Assembly (NCBI GenBank): GCA_028015205.1
Contig: CM051518.1
Location: forward strand, 61,087,978-61,151,977
Direction of reading: 5' to 3'
DNA length: 64,000 bases
Source of the DNA: Mytilisepta virgata
Lineage: Eukaryota; Mollusca; Bivalvia; Mytilida; Mytilidae
Below the pieces are notes generated by a model. The model ran no database searches, was not told where the DNA came from, and was given only the letters and a program-made list of their open reading frames with translations. The translations under genes were made by a program, and so were the position numbers. Of this stretch, positions 1-13,197 are shown piece after piece (position 1 is the first letter of the stretch; each line of letters starts with the position of its first letter).

Positions 1-38
1 TCTTTTGATGGTTATATAAAGTTATGTATAGAAGTTAC

Positions 39-729
39 GGAAGCCCATTTAGGACCTACCAAAAATATAAATTTGTAATTCGTAATCACGAATTAAATTC
101 GTTATCACAATTTTGTGTAACTCGTGATAACGGATTAAAATCGTTATAACGAATTGTATAAATCGTGATAACGAATTGTTATTACGGATTAAACTCATTA
201 TATCTAATTTGTAGAAATAGTTATCACAGTTTTTTTGTAATTCGTGATAATGGATTAAATTTGTTATTACAGATTAAATTCGTTATAACAGATTTGTTTA
301 AATCGCGATAACGGATTAAATTCGTGATAACGAATTAATGGAATTCATTATAACAAATATAATTCGTTCTCACGAATTATACAATTTGTTAAAACGATTT
401 TAATCTGTTATCAAGAATTATAAAAATCTGTGATAACGAATTTAATCCGTAATCACGAATTACAAAAAAACTGTGATAACAAATTACACAAATTCGTGAA
501 TTTAATCTGTGATAATGAATTATACAATTCGTAATCACGTTTTTTTAATCTGTTATCACTAATTACAAAAAAATGTGATAACGAGTTTAATCCATTATTA
601 TGAATTACAAAAACCTTTTATAACTAATTTCAGAAATTAGTGATCACGAATTTAATCTGTGATAACGAATTCCACAATTCGTTATATCGAATTCAAATTA
701 TATTTTTGGGAGGTCCTAAATGGGCTTCC
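39..729. mobile_element. Foldback (long inverted-repeat) element with about 9-bp target duplication
   Basis: The ends are inverted copies: GGAAGCCCATTTAGGACCT at 39-57 and its reverse complement at 711-729. The interior is made of short AT-rich words of the type CGTGATAACGAATTAAATT, read in one direction in the left half and inverted in the right half, so the whole unit can fold on itself. The 9-mer TATAGAAGT lies at 27-35 and again at 731-739, a likely target-site duplication. A 9-bp duplication is usual for Mutator-like and foldback elements, so a non-autonomous member of such a family is an inference. No coding capacity. Confidence 0.75.
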
Positions 730-929
730 ATATAGAAGTAGTTTTTGTCAGGCAATACTTTGTTTTTTTGTGTGCCATTCTAATTCAGTAAAATTTACTG
801 AAAATATGCTTGATTTTGACGAGATCCAACACTGCTTGTTTTTATCTCTTCTCATTGTACAAGGCCTTACATTTCTTCTTTTATATGTATATTGCATGTA
901 TGATCTCACTTTAACCCCTGTAATCATCA

Positions 930-1998
930 AATGGTTTATTGCCACTTGGTCCAAATCCACTTGGTCTATGATTGTACCATTCCCATTAGGTCTATAACCA
1001 GAGGCATTTCCCATTCCTTCTACTCAATTTGAATAAGAGTTTGTTTACTAGGGAACCAGATACATTTCCTGTTTTGAATTGTTGATATAGGCATTATGTA
1101 ATTACAAATTAAAATCACTTCATTTAAAGTGAAAGTTTGGGACCTGTTCAATTAGATTTCACCTCATCAATTGTTAAAACAATAAACTATACAATTTGTA
1201 AATATTTCATACATTTGACTTTAATTAGACAATTGAAGCCATTTAATTAATGCCAATAATGTTGGCAATCCTTATGTTATCATTTACAGAAAATTATTAT
1301 AAAATAGTGTAATTTTTTTTTTTAAAGATGTATTTTTTTTTTATATTTAAACAATTAGACAAAATGGGAAATGCACCTTGTTACTTAGTAAACACACTCT
1401 TATTTTAATTGAGTAGACGAAATGGGAAATGCCTCTTGTTCCCTAGTAAATACACTAGATTTAAACTAGTAGATGAAATGGGAAATGCCTCTGGTTGCAT
1501 TGTAAACACACTCTTATTTTAATTGAGTAGACGAAATGGGAAATGCCTCTTGTTGCCTAGTAAATACACTAGATTTAAACTAGTAGATGAAATGGGAAAT
1601 GCCTCTGGTTGCATTGTAAACACACTCTTATTTTAATTGAGTAGACGAAATGGGAAATGCCTCTTGTTGCCTAGTAAATACACTAGATTTAAACTAGTAG
1701 ATGAAATGGGAAATGCCTCTGGTTGCATTGTAAACACACTCTTATTTTAATTGAGTAGACGAAATGGGAAATGCCTCTTGTTGCCTAGTAAATACACTAG
1801 ATTTAAACTAGTAGATGAAATGGGAAATGCCTCTGGTTGCATTGTAAACACACTCTTATTTTAATTGAGTAGACGAAATGGGAAATGCCTCTTGTTCCCT
1901 AGTAAATACACTAAATTTAAGTAAGTAGACCAAATGGGAATTTTTTCATATTCCACAGTAGACATAATGGGAATAGACCAAGTGGGATATTACCCATC
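930..1998. repeat. Higher-order minisatellite (57-bp monomers in 114-bp dimers) with inverted flanks
   Basis: Between about 1361 and 1925 a 114-bp unit recurs with exact spacing: the marker CACTCTTATTTTAATTGAG starts at 1395, 1509, 1623, 1737 and 1851. Each unit is a dimer of related 57-bp monomers, both containing AAATGGGAAATGCCTCT. A single inverted copy lies at about 985-1065. The outer edges (CCACTTGGTCTAT near 948-962 and ATAGACCAAGTGGG near 1972-1986) are inverted to each other. It looks like an inverted-repeat element whose interior has expanded. Open frames at 659-1014 run through this sequence and are not genes. Confidence 0.75.
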
Positions 1999-3254
1999 AA
2001 TTGAGATCTTCTGCAATGTGAATCAAAAATATATAAATTTATAAATCTAACTTTAAAGTAGTGTTAGCATTTATCTGAGTATTTTAATTCTTAAATAGTT
2101 GCAATTTTAGGTACACGAATATCTCAGGTTGTTATAATGTGAGTTCCTTTCATCCTTACCATTATTTAATGCTTAATTGCTAAGCAGAAAGTTTTAAAAT
2201 CCAAAAATCTGCAGCTTCAAATTTTGCTTATTACTTTCCTTACTCCCAGTCACAAATATTTTTATTTTCTTATAATCTTTATTTAAATTTGTACTCGACG
2301 TTACTTTGGCAGCTGTTGGACAGGAATAAGGTCCTTAATTTTTCTGGGTTGAAGGCTTTATGTTAAATGTCTAATAATACAGGAATGCTAGGAAAATTGC
2401 ACTATTTTTGCACAGCTAATCACTGTAATACTTTAATGATCATATATTTATGAAAGCCATATTATAATTAATAATTCAAAATATTAATAGCAGGTTAAAG
2501 TTCAAAAGAAACTTTTCATGATAACCGATTGATTCCTAAGTTAAAATAGATGAATTACTTAAAACTTTAAATGGATAGACATTTGCCTTTCTTAAAAAAT
2601 AATGTTTTGTTCCATAGGTGCATTTCTAATGAGGTCAGTCTTTGCAAATGAGGGATTTAATCATGTGTTATAAAATTTCCTGTTCTTTGATGTTGAAATT
2701 GTAATAAAAGTCCATAAACTTGAATTAGCCATATTGTAACTCATTAATCTGTCTATCTGAATACAGGAGTGTACATGTGACCTGATGCCATCTTAAAGGT
2801 TTTATCTTATCATGATATGATCTACTTTCCTTTCAACATGATGTCATAAGGTCCCTGAGACTACTCCCAATAATTTTCATAGTATGGGTGTGGCACAGTA
2901 AAGCGTCATATTTTCATTCCTTTTCTGTTTAGAACAGGGTGATGATTTTTTGATAGCATACCCTGTTATCTTTATACTAAGAAAAACAGAATAACTGGCC
3001 AGTAAAATTGTGGTTTCATTTCCCTTCCTAATTTGCAAATTTTTCCTGTTTTTAGTTACAGTACTTGTCCTTAAGTTTAGTTTAAGAGTCTTTATAAATT
3101 GTTGCATTTAGCAAAGGATAATGTATATTTTTATGAGCAGGATATGTTTTTGATAATTGCCTGTCATGAACATGGTCTGTTTTTGGAATGGCAATCAGCA
3201 CAGATACATCAGACTCTCCCCTACCCCCCCCCCCCCCACCCTTCGTCCCCCCCA
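1999..3254. other. AT-rich stretch without recognisable gene
   Basis: No frame here shows a plausible protein, and no RNA gene is seen. A run of about 16 C residues sits near 3224-3240. First copies of the TGATGTCATAAGG word that forms the next array appear at about 2840. Confidence 0.5.
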
Positions 3255-3725
3255 AAGTCATAAGGTTGCCTTTTATTATCAAGTCATAAGCTTGCTTTTT
3301 ATCATGCTTTCGTAAGTTTACCTTTCATATTGATTTCATAAGATTTCTTCTTGTCATGATGTCATAAACATTGCCTGTCATAATGATGTCATTAGGTTAC
3401 TTCTTGTTATATTTCAAAAGGTTGCTTTTTGTCATAATTTCATAAGGTTTCCTTTCACCATGATGACATAAGCTTGGCTGTCATAATAATTTCATAACTG
3501 TTGCTTCTTGTCATAATGTCATAAGGTTGTCTTTTATTGTGATGTCATAAGGTTGCCTCTCAACATCATGTCATACGCTCTCCTGTCATAATGATGTCAA
3601 GGCTATTTCCTGTAAATGTCATAAGGTTGTTTTTTATCATAATATCATAAGCATGCTTCTTTTCATGATGTCAGAAAGTTTTTCCATTTATCATGATGTC
3701 AGAAGGTTGTCTTTTATCATATTGT
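3255..3725. repeat. Degenerate minisatellite of TCATGATGTCATAAGGTTGCC-type units
   Basis: About a dozen imperfect direct copies of a 35-45-bp unit built on the word ATGATGTCATAAGGTTGCCTTTT follow one another. Spacing varies and substitutions are many, so the array is old. No coding potential. Confidence 0.7.
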
Positions 3726-6700
3726 GGTAAAAAATTTTAAAAAATTGGCAAAAATAATACATGTACTTTTATAATATTTAGACCAGGTTGATAGAAATAC
3801 GACCGTACATCCCCAGCATTAGTAAGTCCGTGTTGTATCATTATACCCATTTCAATTTTCCATTTTAATTTTTAGACTGTTTTTAAAGGTTTGTTTTTTT
3901 TTCGGCTTTTTTGTTTTTGGTTCTTTGAATTTTTCTATTACTGTTCACTAAATTAAGAAAATAGAAACTACCAAAATGTTATTTAAATACAAATATTTTT
4001 ATAAAAAATATAGGTACATATGCTAGTATGTGTATATAGCTATTAACATGCTAGTTTCTAAGTTAGTCTGAATCAGATTCTTAGGTATAGAATATATTCC
4101 ATAATACATTTGGAATTTCATTCTGTCAAAGAAGGTTAGCTTATTGGAACAGTTACAAGTTATGTTGATCTTAATGGTCAGATTATTTAAATATGTGAAA
4201 ATATTTCTATATTTAAGGATTTGTACTTGATTATTATAGATGGATTGCAGAGTATATTGTCATGATAATGGTAATATATGTATAGTCATTGGTAGAGTTT
4301 ACTGCCGAGGGGTAAAAATTCTGAATGAAAACATCGGTCAGTTTTAAAAGACAAACGATAAAAAATGAACCAAAATCTGAATTTATATTTACTATTTTCT
4401 GGTAGTTAATGCTAAAGGGGTGAGATTCTACATTTTTTGTCTAAAAATGTTTAAATTATTTTGGTAAAAATTATGAAATCTCACACTAAAACTCTCTAAT
4501 ACTTAAAAAAAAAATTTAATTTTCAAAATCTTAACCGTAACTGGGAAATATCTCAACCATGACTATTTCTGATTTATCACATGCAAGTATTTCTTTTTGT
4601 TTTCAGTGTTTTCTCAGAAAGTTAAAAAAAAATATTTGACTCCTCGGTTGGTTAGCTCTAATGTTTCAGTGTATAGTTTTTGTGTATTATTTGCTTTAAG
4701 GCTTGCCAATATGAGGATAAATATTCAGTTTCATTTACAAAGCGAGCTGGGAAGCTTACGTTGTCAACACTTAACATAACAGACAATGAGTATTAGGTAA
4801 CCCCAAAGCAGCACCACTTTTGTTGTGTAGATGTGTACTAACAAATAATATTTACTTGTAGTAATTCAGAGAAAAATGGGGATTTTCAGTTTTCATTTTT
4901 TTTTCTTTCAAATTGTAATGAGGACTGTTCTGGAAATAAATGCGTGTATGAAGATGTCTGAAGGCACAAATTATTAACTAATTTTTACCTTTACTGTTCA
5001 AGACTGATTTATAAAAGCGATCGCCACCAATCAGATTTTAATTGTAGGGCCTTCAGACCAATCATGTCAGAACAGCCTTGATTATTGTTAAGTAGAAATT
5101 AATGGATTTGAGGCAATCTACAAGATCCATATAAGGCTTGTGAGACCTTTAATGTTTCAGATTTTTTTGTCATAACTGTAGATTTTAATAAGTTTTAAGG
5201 CAACTTGAAAAAAAAGAGATTGAGATATGTATAAATTAAAGAGTTTTAAAGTTCATAGTTTCATCTGTTGCATACTTTAAGGATTGAAAGGGGATATGGA
5301 CTAATAGTTTATGAGGCAACTATCCTGAGATGTTATTTGAAAAATTCAGAAATAGGTCAATATACAGCCTTCATTATAAGGCATTTATCTACAATTTAGA
5401 CTTACTTTTTAATGGCCGTTTGTTAAAACTCTGTAAATACCATAAAACTTTGGGCAGGCAAACGATTGGTTTAAATTAGTTTGGCATGCACTGAGTGACA
5501 GTACCGGGATAATAAACAAAAATAAGACATACAGTATAAATTAGTAAAGATGGGCAACTTAATCTGTTAATATGGCAATTAAAATTAACAAGTAAACAAC
5601 CAAGTTTTGTTCCTCATATTCTTATTTGAAAATGTTGTGATGAAAACTGAGAATTTAGTTTATTCTCTGTCAGTAATAAATAGTAGATGTTGTCATTTTA
5701 TTTTTTTTTTATTTTTCTTTTGTTGTATTGTAATTTATGTCTTTTCTTGTTTGAAAAAGAATCTAAAAGAGGAAATCAAACCAGACAATCTTTAACACTT
5801 TGGCCAAACATCCTATTTTTTCCCCAATTTAGTATTTTATACATTGTAAGTGAATATATTTTTCTATGCTAAGTTAAGCATTTTACCAAAATAAAAGGAA
5901 AATTCAAAGGAAAAGAATAAAACATGTATAGGCAAACAAGAATAACAAAATGAAGATAGAAAAGGCTTACCAGTATAACACCAAGAGACTACTTGTGACC
6001 CCTTTTCTGTGACTTTCAGTGAATGGATTTTTTGCCAGATTTTCATTGAAAGAATTATTTCCCCTACATTACTTCAAAGAATTTTCAAATTTGAATTCAA
6101 AATCCCCAGAATTCTTTTAGTACCGATTACCATACGCATTTGCATACTAATGCTGAAATATATATTTTTCTCATTAATATTGGTAACAGTGGGATAATTT
6201 TCGGTGAGTTGTATCAAATATATTGATTATGCTAACAGTATAATATAGTAACATGCATGTATATTATTAAATCTGTCAGAAAATATGTATTATCATGCAC
6301 TATGAAGTGAAGTGTAGGCATGTCTTTGTTGGCATGTGGATTTTGTTAATTACCTGTTTAAAAATTTGGAACAAAAATAAAAGTCTGATGTTACTACTGG
6401 TAATAGATTCTTCCCTAAAGCAAAAACATAAATAATCTTGAAAAATGAAGAGGTAAAAAACAAAAAACTCACACACATGCACACACTTAACAATTCAATC
6501 CAAAGCTTGAACAAAAAAACTTAAGCTGTATCAGATATTCTATAAGGTGAAAACCTATTCAGATACAAGGTGACCATTAAAATGTCAGTGTATTAAATAG
6601 AAGTTGTTGTAGATTTTTTTTTCAAACTTTTACTTTCAAAAGAGATGGGGTGGGATTAAGTGTTTTGTTAGTCGTGTGTCCATCCCACTACAGTTTTACA

Positions 6701-8590
6701 TTGAGTGGCTAAGTTAAGTCCAGATCTAAGCAATTGCAAGTCAGTGTGGACATTTTGGATAGTAAAAAAAGGCTTTTGCATAAATAAAGTCAATTTGACC
6801 TAATTTTTATGTATGAAGGAGTTTGGTTAAGTTTTTATCCTGCAAAGTGTTACATCAGACAAATAACAGGTGTCGAATGCATCAAGGCTGTATTTGTATA
6901 CTATACTGACCACAAACTAGTAATAACTGTCTGGTCAATTCAAAATTACTGATAAATTATTCTTGTATTGTTCAAATTTCCACCTCGTTATCTATTAAAA
7001 TTAACAAATTTTCATTATTTTCTCAATTTGACATGTTTCCGAATACTATTTCACTGCACGTGCAGATATAAATGATTTTTTTAGATTATAAGAAATAAAC
7101 ATTTTTGATGTCAATATTGCGAGATAAAAACAATATTAGTGTACTATAGAAGAATATTGAAAATATTTGTATTCAGCTAAAACTGGAGGAAAATCCTTGG
7201 CTCTAATATAGCATATGTATAAAGGTCCTGTCTAAGCTACATGTGTTACAAGTTAAGATGTCATTGCTGACATCTTGCATGTAATGAAGGTCCACACATA
7301 AAATAATTCATTTTCACCTGTTTTCTGTTCATCAATGAATTTGGTTAACTTACAAATTAATGCCCAAATCTTGGTAACAGTAAGTTGCAGAGGAGTGATA
7401 TTTTGTCAGTGCATATATCTAGGGTAGTAACTAGGTCCATGCTAAAAATAATTCCAGATCTATTCAACTCAGGTGAGAGACAAATGGGCAATGGTATAAG
7501 CTTCACTTGCTAATGCTTTTTTTCATTATCATTTGTCGATTTTTGGTGGACGTTAGAATGCAAAGGGTCATGAACTAACAGATTTTTCCCTTCCTTTATC
7601 TGCCCTTGGGCTAAATGTATTGATGCTTTTGAAATGAACAAAGGGTGAACAAAGTAATCGTCTGATCAGTGCATTGTGAAAATACACTACTGTAAAAAAA
7701 ATTTCTCCATGATTCAGTACTTTTAGGTTAAAATTGAATTACAACATTTATATTTATAATACAACAATTATTTTTTGTACGATTTTATGTGAAATCGTTT
7801 TTTACTGGCTGCTAAACCAACTGCTAAATCCCCATGTCAGTCATAAAAAAGGCAAACAACCTTACAATAAAATTATTTCTACCCAAAAGAAAACCACGTT
7901 TCATGGTTGTAACACACCACATAGTAAAATTAATGAACAGTGGAAAAAGTCCTTGAGCACATTAGAAACAAATATTATATACCAGGTTTGCGTATTATTG
8001 TTTGAAATAGCACAAATTCACCATATGTATGAAAAAATCACGTTTTTGTTCTATTTCTTCATTCCTGGTATACATAAATTGTCATCTTGTCATGGACATA
8101 CAGTTATTTAAATATGCACACAATGATCAAGTAAAGTCGTGTGGGCAAGTCCTTCACTTCGTACATTAAACTGTCCATTGAACAGTAGCCAAATCTGACC
8201 ATATTGCGAAATAAACCATACTTTGTTTATAGTTTGCCTATTAATTCTTATTGAAATATTGCTTTGAAAATCGTACAAATATGTTATGACACAGTGCCTC
8301 TAGTGCCATGAAAATTTAGACAACAAAAATTTCAGTCTAACTTTCCCTTCTTCTATAGCCTCGGTGTCTTATAATATACACCGAAGTCAGGATTAACTTT
8401 CTTAGTACATACAATCTTTTATGAAATTATCTGTAAAAACAAAGATATTTCTATCATAGTTTGATTATGAAATCATATTTAATGATTGAATGCATGATTA
8501 TGGACAATTTTATGCATAAATTTGGTATTACACTAATATTGCACTGTTTTGTATACATGTGACCAGTTTTTTCCTTGCACTTTTTTGTAC
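3726..8590. other. AT-rich non-coding stretch, probably intronic
   Basis: Only short spurious frames are present. If the exon at 10082-10195 is real, this stretch is probably an intron of that gene. I looked for further exons with acceptor and donor signals and found none I could support. A short hairpin (CGGTGT ... ACACCG) lies at about 8360-8385. Confidence 0.4.
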
Positions 8591-8593
8591 TTT

Positions 8594-9716
8594 TTTGGCT
8601 CACCTGGCCAAAGACCATGTGATCTTTTGTCATCACTTGGCATCCGTCGTCCATCCATCCGGCGTCCATTAACTTTTCACATTTTAATCTTCTCTGAAAC
8701 CACTGGGCCAAATGAAATTAAATTTGGCAAGAAGCATTTATGTAAGGTCCTTTAAAAATTTCCTCATTTCGTCCCAATCAGAGTACAAATATGGCTGTTC
8801 TTGTTACTGATTGGCTGATATAAAAAATTCTTCTCCTCTGATATTGCTTGGCCAAATGGAACTAAACTTGACAGGAAGCATATATGGGAGGTTATTTACA
8901 AAGTTTCCTCATTTCTTCCTGATCTGGCAACAAACATGGCCTCATGAGCATTTCTTGTTTCTCACTGGTTGATTTAATTTTTTTTTGCTGGAACTGCTTA
9001 GCCAAATGAAATGAAACCTGACAGAAAGTATCTATGGGAGGTTCTGTACAAAGTCTCCTCATTTTGTCCCGATCAGACTACAAAATATGACCACCATGGG
9101 CAGTTCTTGTTTTTGATTGGCTGATATAAAAAAAGTCTTCTCCTCTGAAATCACTGGACCAAATGAAACGAAACTTGAAAGAAGCATATATGATAAAATT
9201 TCCTCATTTCGTCCCAATCGGACTACAAATATGGACGCCATGGGCAGTTCTTTTTTTTTTTTTGATTGGCTGATATAAAATAATCTTTTCTAAGTAGCTT
9301 GGCCAAATAGAACGAAACTTGACAGGAAACATCTATGGGAGGTTCTTTACAAAGTTCCCTCATATTGTCCCGATTGGGCAATAAACATGGCTTGATTCTC
9401 ATTGGTTGATTTAAAAAAAATAATTCTGGAACTACTTGGCCAAAACTGTCAGCCAAACTTGAGGGGAAGCATCTATGGGAAGTCATTTATGAAATGAATT
9501 TTTTTCATCCTGATTGGAAGACAAGCATGGATGCCATTGGCAATTCTTGTTTCTTCCTTTCTGAAACCACTTGACCAAATGAAACGATACTTGACAAGAA
9601 GCATCTGCAGGGGGTTTTTTACAAAGTTTTCTCATTTTGTCCAGATCATGTGACAAACATGCCTGCTATGGGCAATTCTTGTTTCTGCCAGGTGAGCGAT
9701 TCAGACTCAGCCCTCT
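8594..9716. repeat. Tandem-unit dispersed repeat bounded by GCTCACCTGG / CCAGGTGAGC
   Basis: Roughly seven diverged units of about 140 bp each carry an anchor of the type TCTTCTCCTCTGAAACCACT followed by GGCCAAATGAAACNAAACTTG (anchors near 8689, 8829, 8986, 9138, 9283, 9422 and 9558). The left edge reads TTGGCTCACCTGGCC at about 8596 and the right edge GCCAGGTGAGCGA at about 9688, so the ends are inverted to each other. The CATCCGTCGTCCATCC segment just inside the left edge matches, in reverse, one just inside the 41.6-kb end of the array at 39.2-41.6 kb. Open frames at 9059-9486 are repeat-derived. Confidence 0.75.
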
Positions 9717-10081
9717 GAGCCTCTAGTTTAATTTTTGTATGTCAGTAAAAGTAGAAAAGAATATTTTTTCATTTAAGTTCTGTTTTTATTGTTAAAGTTT
9801 ATATAAAAGAAATTAATATTCTTAAAAGTGAAAATGTTTAATTCTTCTGGAGACTCATAAAAAGAAAGTTTTTTGTGTTCTCAGTCTTTTCTAATGAAGC
9901 CTAAAGAAAAAAAAAAGAAGTCAAATATACTAATTGGTGCATTTTAAGTTTGTCATATGATTTCTGTAAATTGTAATGGTACAACATTATTTGATAAATA
10001 TATTCTTAAACCAACATTAATTAATAGAAGATATTTTTATCAAATCTATTCAGTAAATAATCTTTTTATTTTATTTTGTAG

Positions 10082-10195
10082 CCACATTCGGAATCGACGA
10101 TACCTTTGAGGGAATTGTCTCCTCTTGAAACAGAAAAATTTGTGACCTCAGACTCTCCTCAGCTGAAACCTTTTATACAAAAAACAAAATTGTGA
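10082..10195 (+). CDS. Probable last coding exon of an unidentified host gene
   Basis: A pyrimidine-rich tract ending in TTTTGTAG (AG at 10080-10081) is followed by a 37-codon frame ending in TGA at 10193-10195. The residues are polar and proline/serine/glutamate-rich (contains PLRELSPLETEKF and ends QKTKL), as expected of a disordered C-terminal tail. Composition changes visibly at the acceptor, with fewer A/T runs than on either side. No upstream exon could be located in the window; it probably lies beyond the left edge. I do not recognise the protein. Could be checked by matching RNA-seq reads. Confidence 0.45.
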   Translation, partial: PHSESTIPLRELSPLETEKFVTSDSPQLKPFIQKTKL

Positions 10196-10435
10196 TAGTA
10201 TATATATTTTGTATTATATTTTTAGTGCTCATATAATTTTATGCCAGGTAGATGTCTTTTAAGTTGTCTACAGAATAAACCATAAATTTAAATCTCTCCA
10301 ACAATAAGACTTTCTAATCGGGTTTTTTGAATTGAAAATCTTGTTATCAGTTTGTAATGTTCAGCGGGTGGTCAGCTCCAAACAATTATGAAAGAAAACC
10401 CACTTTTCTGTCAACTTCTTATCATATTCCCTATC

Positions 10436-10735
10436 TTTTGATATTGGAATTGACCCCAATATGCATGAGTTATCTTTCCTGAGAGATGTCGGGAAATTTT
10501 TTTTATAATTTTTCTAAAAATATTCAAATGGGCAAGGCCTTTATCAGACAACAAAAAATATGGGAAAATATATTCTAAAACATATCATTAATCTGTGTGG
10601 AGGGTATTGTCATGAAGAAAAGATATATTGCAGGAAAATGACAAATTTGTCCATTGATGTCTTTAGAAGACATCTTCTTCAAAGAGCAGATAACTCTTTA
10701 AATGGGTGACAACTAACATGGACCAAAAATGGGGA
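10436..10735. repeat. Dispersed repeat, copy 1
   Basis: This segment and the one at 12805-13105 share a long diverged match, including ATATGCATGAGTTAT, the run from GGCCTTYATCAGACA to ACATATCATTAAT, and AATTTGTCCATTGATGT, in the same orientation. Family not identified. Confidence 0.7.
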
Positions 10736-11937
10736 ATATTTATTTTAGTTAATTTGCCTTAGCAGAGTTACCAGTGGGGATAATTGAAATATTCTACTTT
10801 TCATCCTTTAAGTTAAACTGATGTTTTTTTTTTATTATCCCCCTTAGTTAAATTTGTCAAGGGCAGATAATAAACCTATTTCTCATTAGTTATTCATCAA
10901 TTTATGTTGAAACAATATATTTCTAACTGTTGAAACAATTTGTACAGAGTTTGGCAGAAGAAAAAGCAGTATCACTACAAATGTCAGTCTGCAATAGCAA
11001 AACCAGAATTCATTTCTTGGTATATTTCTTTATGGCAAAATAGACACAGTGTATGGTTAAGCATAATTACAGATGCCTGTGTTTATTGATTTGTATTGAT
11101 AAGATTCTATATACTGGATTTTCAAAATTAATGTTAAATTGGATTCAAAAGTTCGGCTAAATTCAGGCATCCGGTGTTTTTGGGTTTTTTTTTTTTTTCT
11201 TATTTGAGAGTTAAAAATATTTTAATACTATTAAAGTTAATTGAATAAAATATGAAAACAAATTTCAAGTATTACCTTAAAACACTATAAACAATGTCTT
11301 TAAAAAATAAGTACTTAGCTGTGCATTCATTTACCAATTCATCATACATGTATATCCCTTTACACATTTTTTGCAATTACCTTTGTTCTTTATTCTTAAA
11401 TGGCAGAAGTTTGATATTATTTACAAAATGAAAATCTTGTAAATACCAGTATTCAAGAAATTCTTGGTTTTCGCTGATATTAGTTGGTGATAACCAACAA
11501 TAAAATTATTCTTTAAAATTTTTTGTCAATTTATTTATAATACCATACTCAGATAATATCCTCATCCATAATAATAGCTGTTATTCAGTTAAAATATCGG
11601 TCATTTAGTACAATGTACAGGGATTTCTTACGATAGGATTTGATACATGTTATAAACATATCATTATAAGATAAACAGGTAAAGACATATCCCTGCATTT
11701 AGTTGTAAAGAATGTTTTATAAAGTATCCTATGGTGATTGTTTTATTTGTAAATCCAAAGTTTATGCTTTATTGGTGCTTTTAACATGATGTTGATTGTT
11801 TAGTTTTGTTGTTGATTTTATTCAAATGTACATAATTATACATACATTTTAATTTTTATACATTATTTTAAATTGAAGAATGAGATATGATGACCTAAAT
11901 GTCCTTGAACCATACTGGTTAATATAAATGCTTATAG

Positions 11938-12330
11938 CGTAAGGGAGGTGATAGTTTAAAAAATATAAATTTGGTAGTTTAAAACAACAACCTATTCTTA
12001 AATGGTCACAGGTTGGGAACAAGGGAGGTAATACCTGTAATTTAAAAAATGTTAATTTTGATAATTTAAAACAACCCATTCTAAAATGGTCACAGGTTTG
12101 GGAATAAGGGAGGTAGGTAATACCTGTAATTTAAAAAATGTTAATTTTGATCATTTAAAACAACAACCCATTCTAAAATGGTCACATGTTGCAAATAAGG
12201 GAGGTAATAGATAAAAAATGTTAATCTTGTAACTTAATTAAAATGGTCATAGGTTAGGAATAAGGGAGGTAATTGTTATAAAAGTGTTAATTTGGTAGTT
12301 TAAAAAAAGCCATTCTAACATGGTCGTAGA
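11938..12330. repeat. Minisatellite with AAGGGAGGTAAT anchor
   Basis: Five direct units of about 65-90 bp have the anchor AAGGGAGG at 11941, 12021, 12107, 12197 and 12262, each followed by a TTTAAAAAATGTTAATTTTG-type segment and TCTAAAATGGTCACAGGTT. Unit length varies through internal deletions. The frame at 11849-12079 is a product of this repetition. Confidence 0.75.
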
Positions 12331-12439
12331 TGTAGGATCACAGAAACAGCAGTAAAAACTTTCAGATTTATACAAGTTAAAAAATTGCTTGAATTCCTTG
12401 TTATAATGTCCTTGGCGTTCACTACATATACTAAAGTGG

Positions 12440-12640
12440 CCACAATGGCCAAGTTATCCAGGTAGGTTATTGTAACTATTTATAATCACTAGCATGTGAA
12501 CAGTGAGGTTGTGAGTTCAAATGCAACACATGGAAATGTATTTTTACAATTAACAAGGATTTCCAGTTTCCTGCCAGAGATAGTGAATCTCTCTGGCTTC
12601 CTACACTAATAAAACTTGCAGCCTTGATTTAGTCAATTTA
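12440..12640 (+). mobile_element. tRNA-derived SINE, degraded copy
   Basis: CACTAGCATGTGAACAGTGAG followed by GTTGTGAGTTCAAATGC resembles the A-box/B-box pair of a tRNA-derived SINE head. Downstream, CTCTCTGGCTTCCTACACTAATAAAACTTG resembles the conserved core of Meta/MESC-type SINEs of molluscs. The clearer, inverted copy at 37990-38230 shares both parts. Family name is from general knowledge; the match is by eye. Confidence 0.55.
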
Positions 12641-12804
12641 TATGAAAATGGTTTAGAGCTCCAATAAATTTATTCAAGATAAGAATTTGTAGCTGATTTT
12701 ATGAACCATAAGCTTCACAGTTTAAGAATGAAAGTGAGAGTAAATGTATATTTATTAAAGATGGCCTTTTAGTATACTGGAACCTTAAAATTTGTTTAGT
12801 CTCT

Positions 12805-13105
12805 GATAATTAATCCATATTTGGAGTTGTCTCCCATATGCATGAGTTATATTTCCTGACCGAAGGTGTCTTAAATTTAACAGGTCATAAATAGTGAATT
12901 TTGAAGGCCTTCATCAGACAGCAAAAAGTGTTGGAAAATATATCCAAGAACATATCATTAATGTGTGTTCAGGACATTGTTAGGAAGAAAAATGTTTGGC
13001 AGAAAAATGATAATTTGTCCATTGATGTAAAGACAACTTCTCCAAAGATAGCAGAGAACCCCATAAATAGGTGATAACTCAAATGTACCAAAAACAGAGA
13101 AATGC
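12805..13105. repeat. Dispersed repeat, copy 2
   Basis: Diverged direct copy of the segment at 10436-10735, with the same order of conserved words. Small insertions and deletions separate the two copies. Confidence 0.7.
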
Positions 13106-13197
13106 CAGATGTTAAAATGAAGGGTTGTGATGAATAAATACTACAGATTCTGATATTTTTTACACTAGTCATAAGTTTATTAAAATCAAAAATAAAG

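Noticed and set aside
659..1014. Open frames of 112 and 88 codons on opposite strands
   Set aside because: They run from the foldback element into the 57-bp repeat and show no protein-like features.
9059..9486. Minus-strand frames of 60 and 87 codons
   Set aside because: They lie wholly in the GCTCACCTG-family tandem units; similar peptides recur because the DNA repeats.
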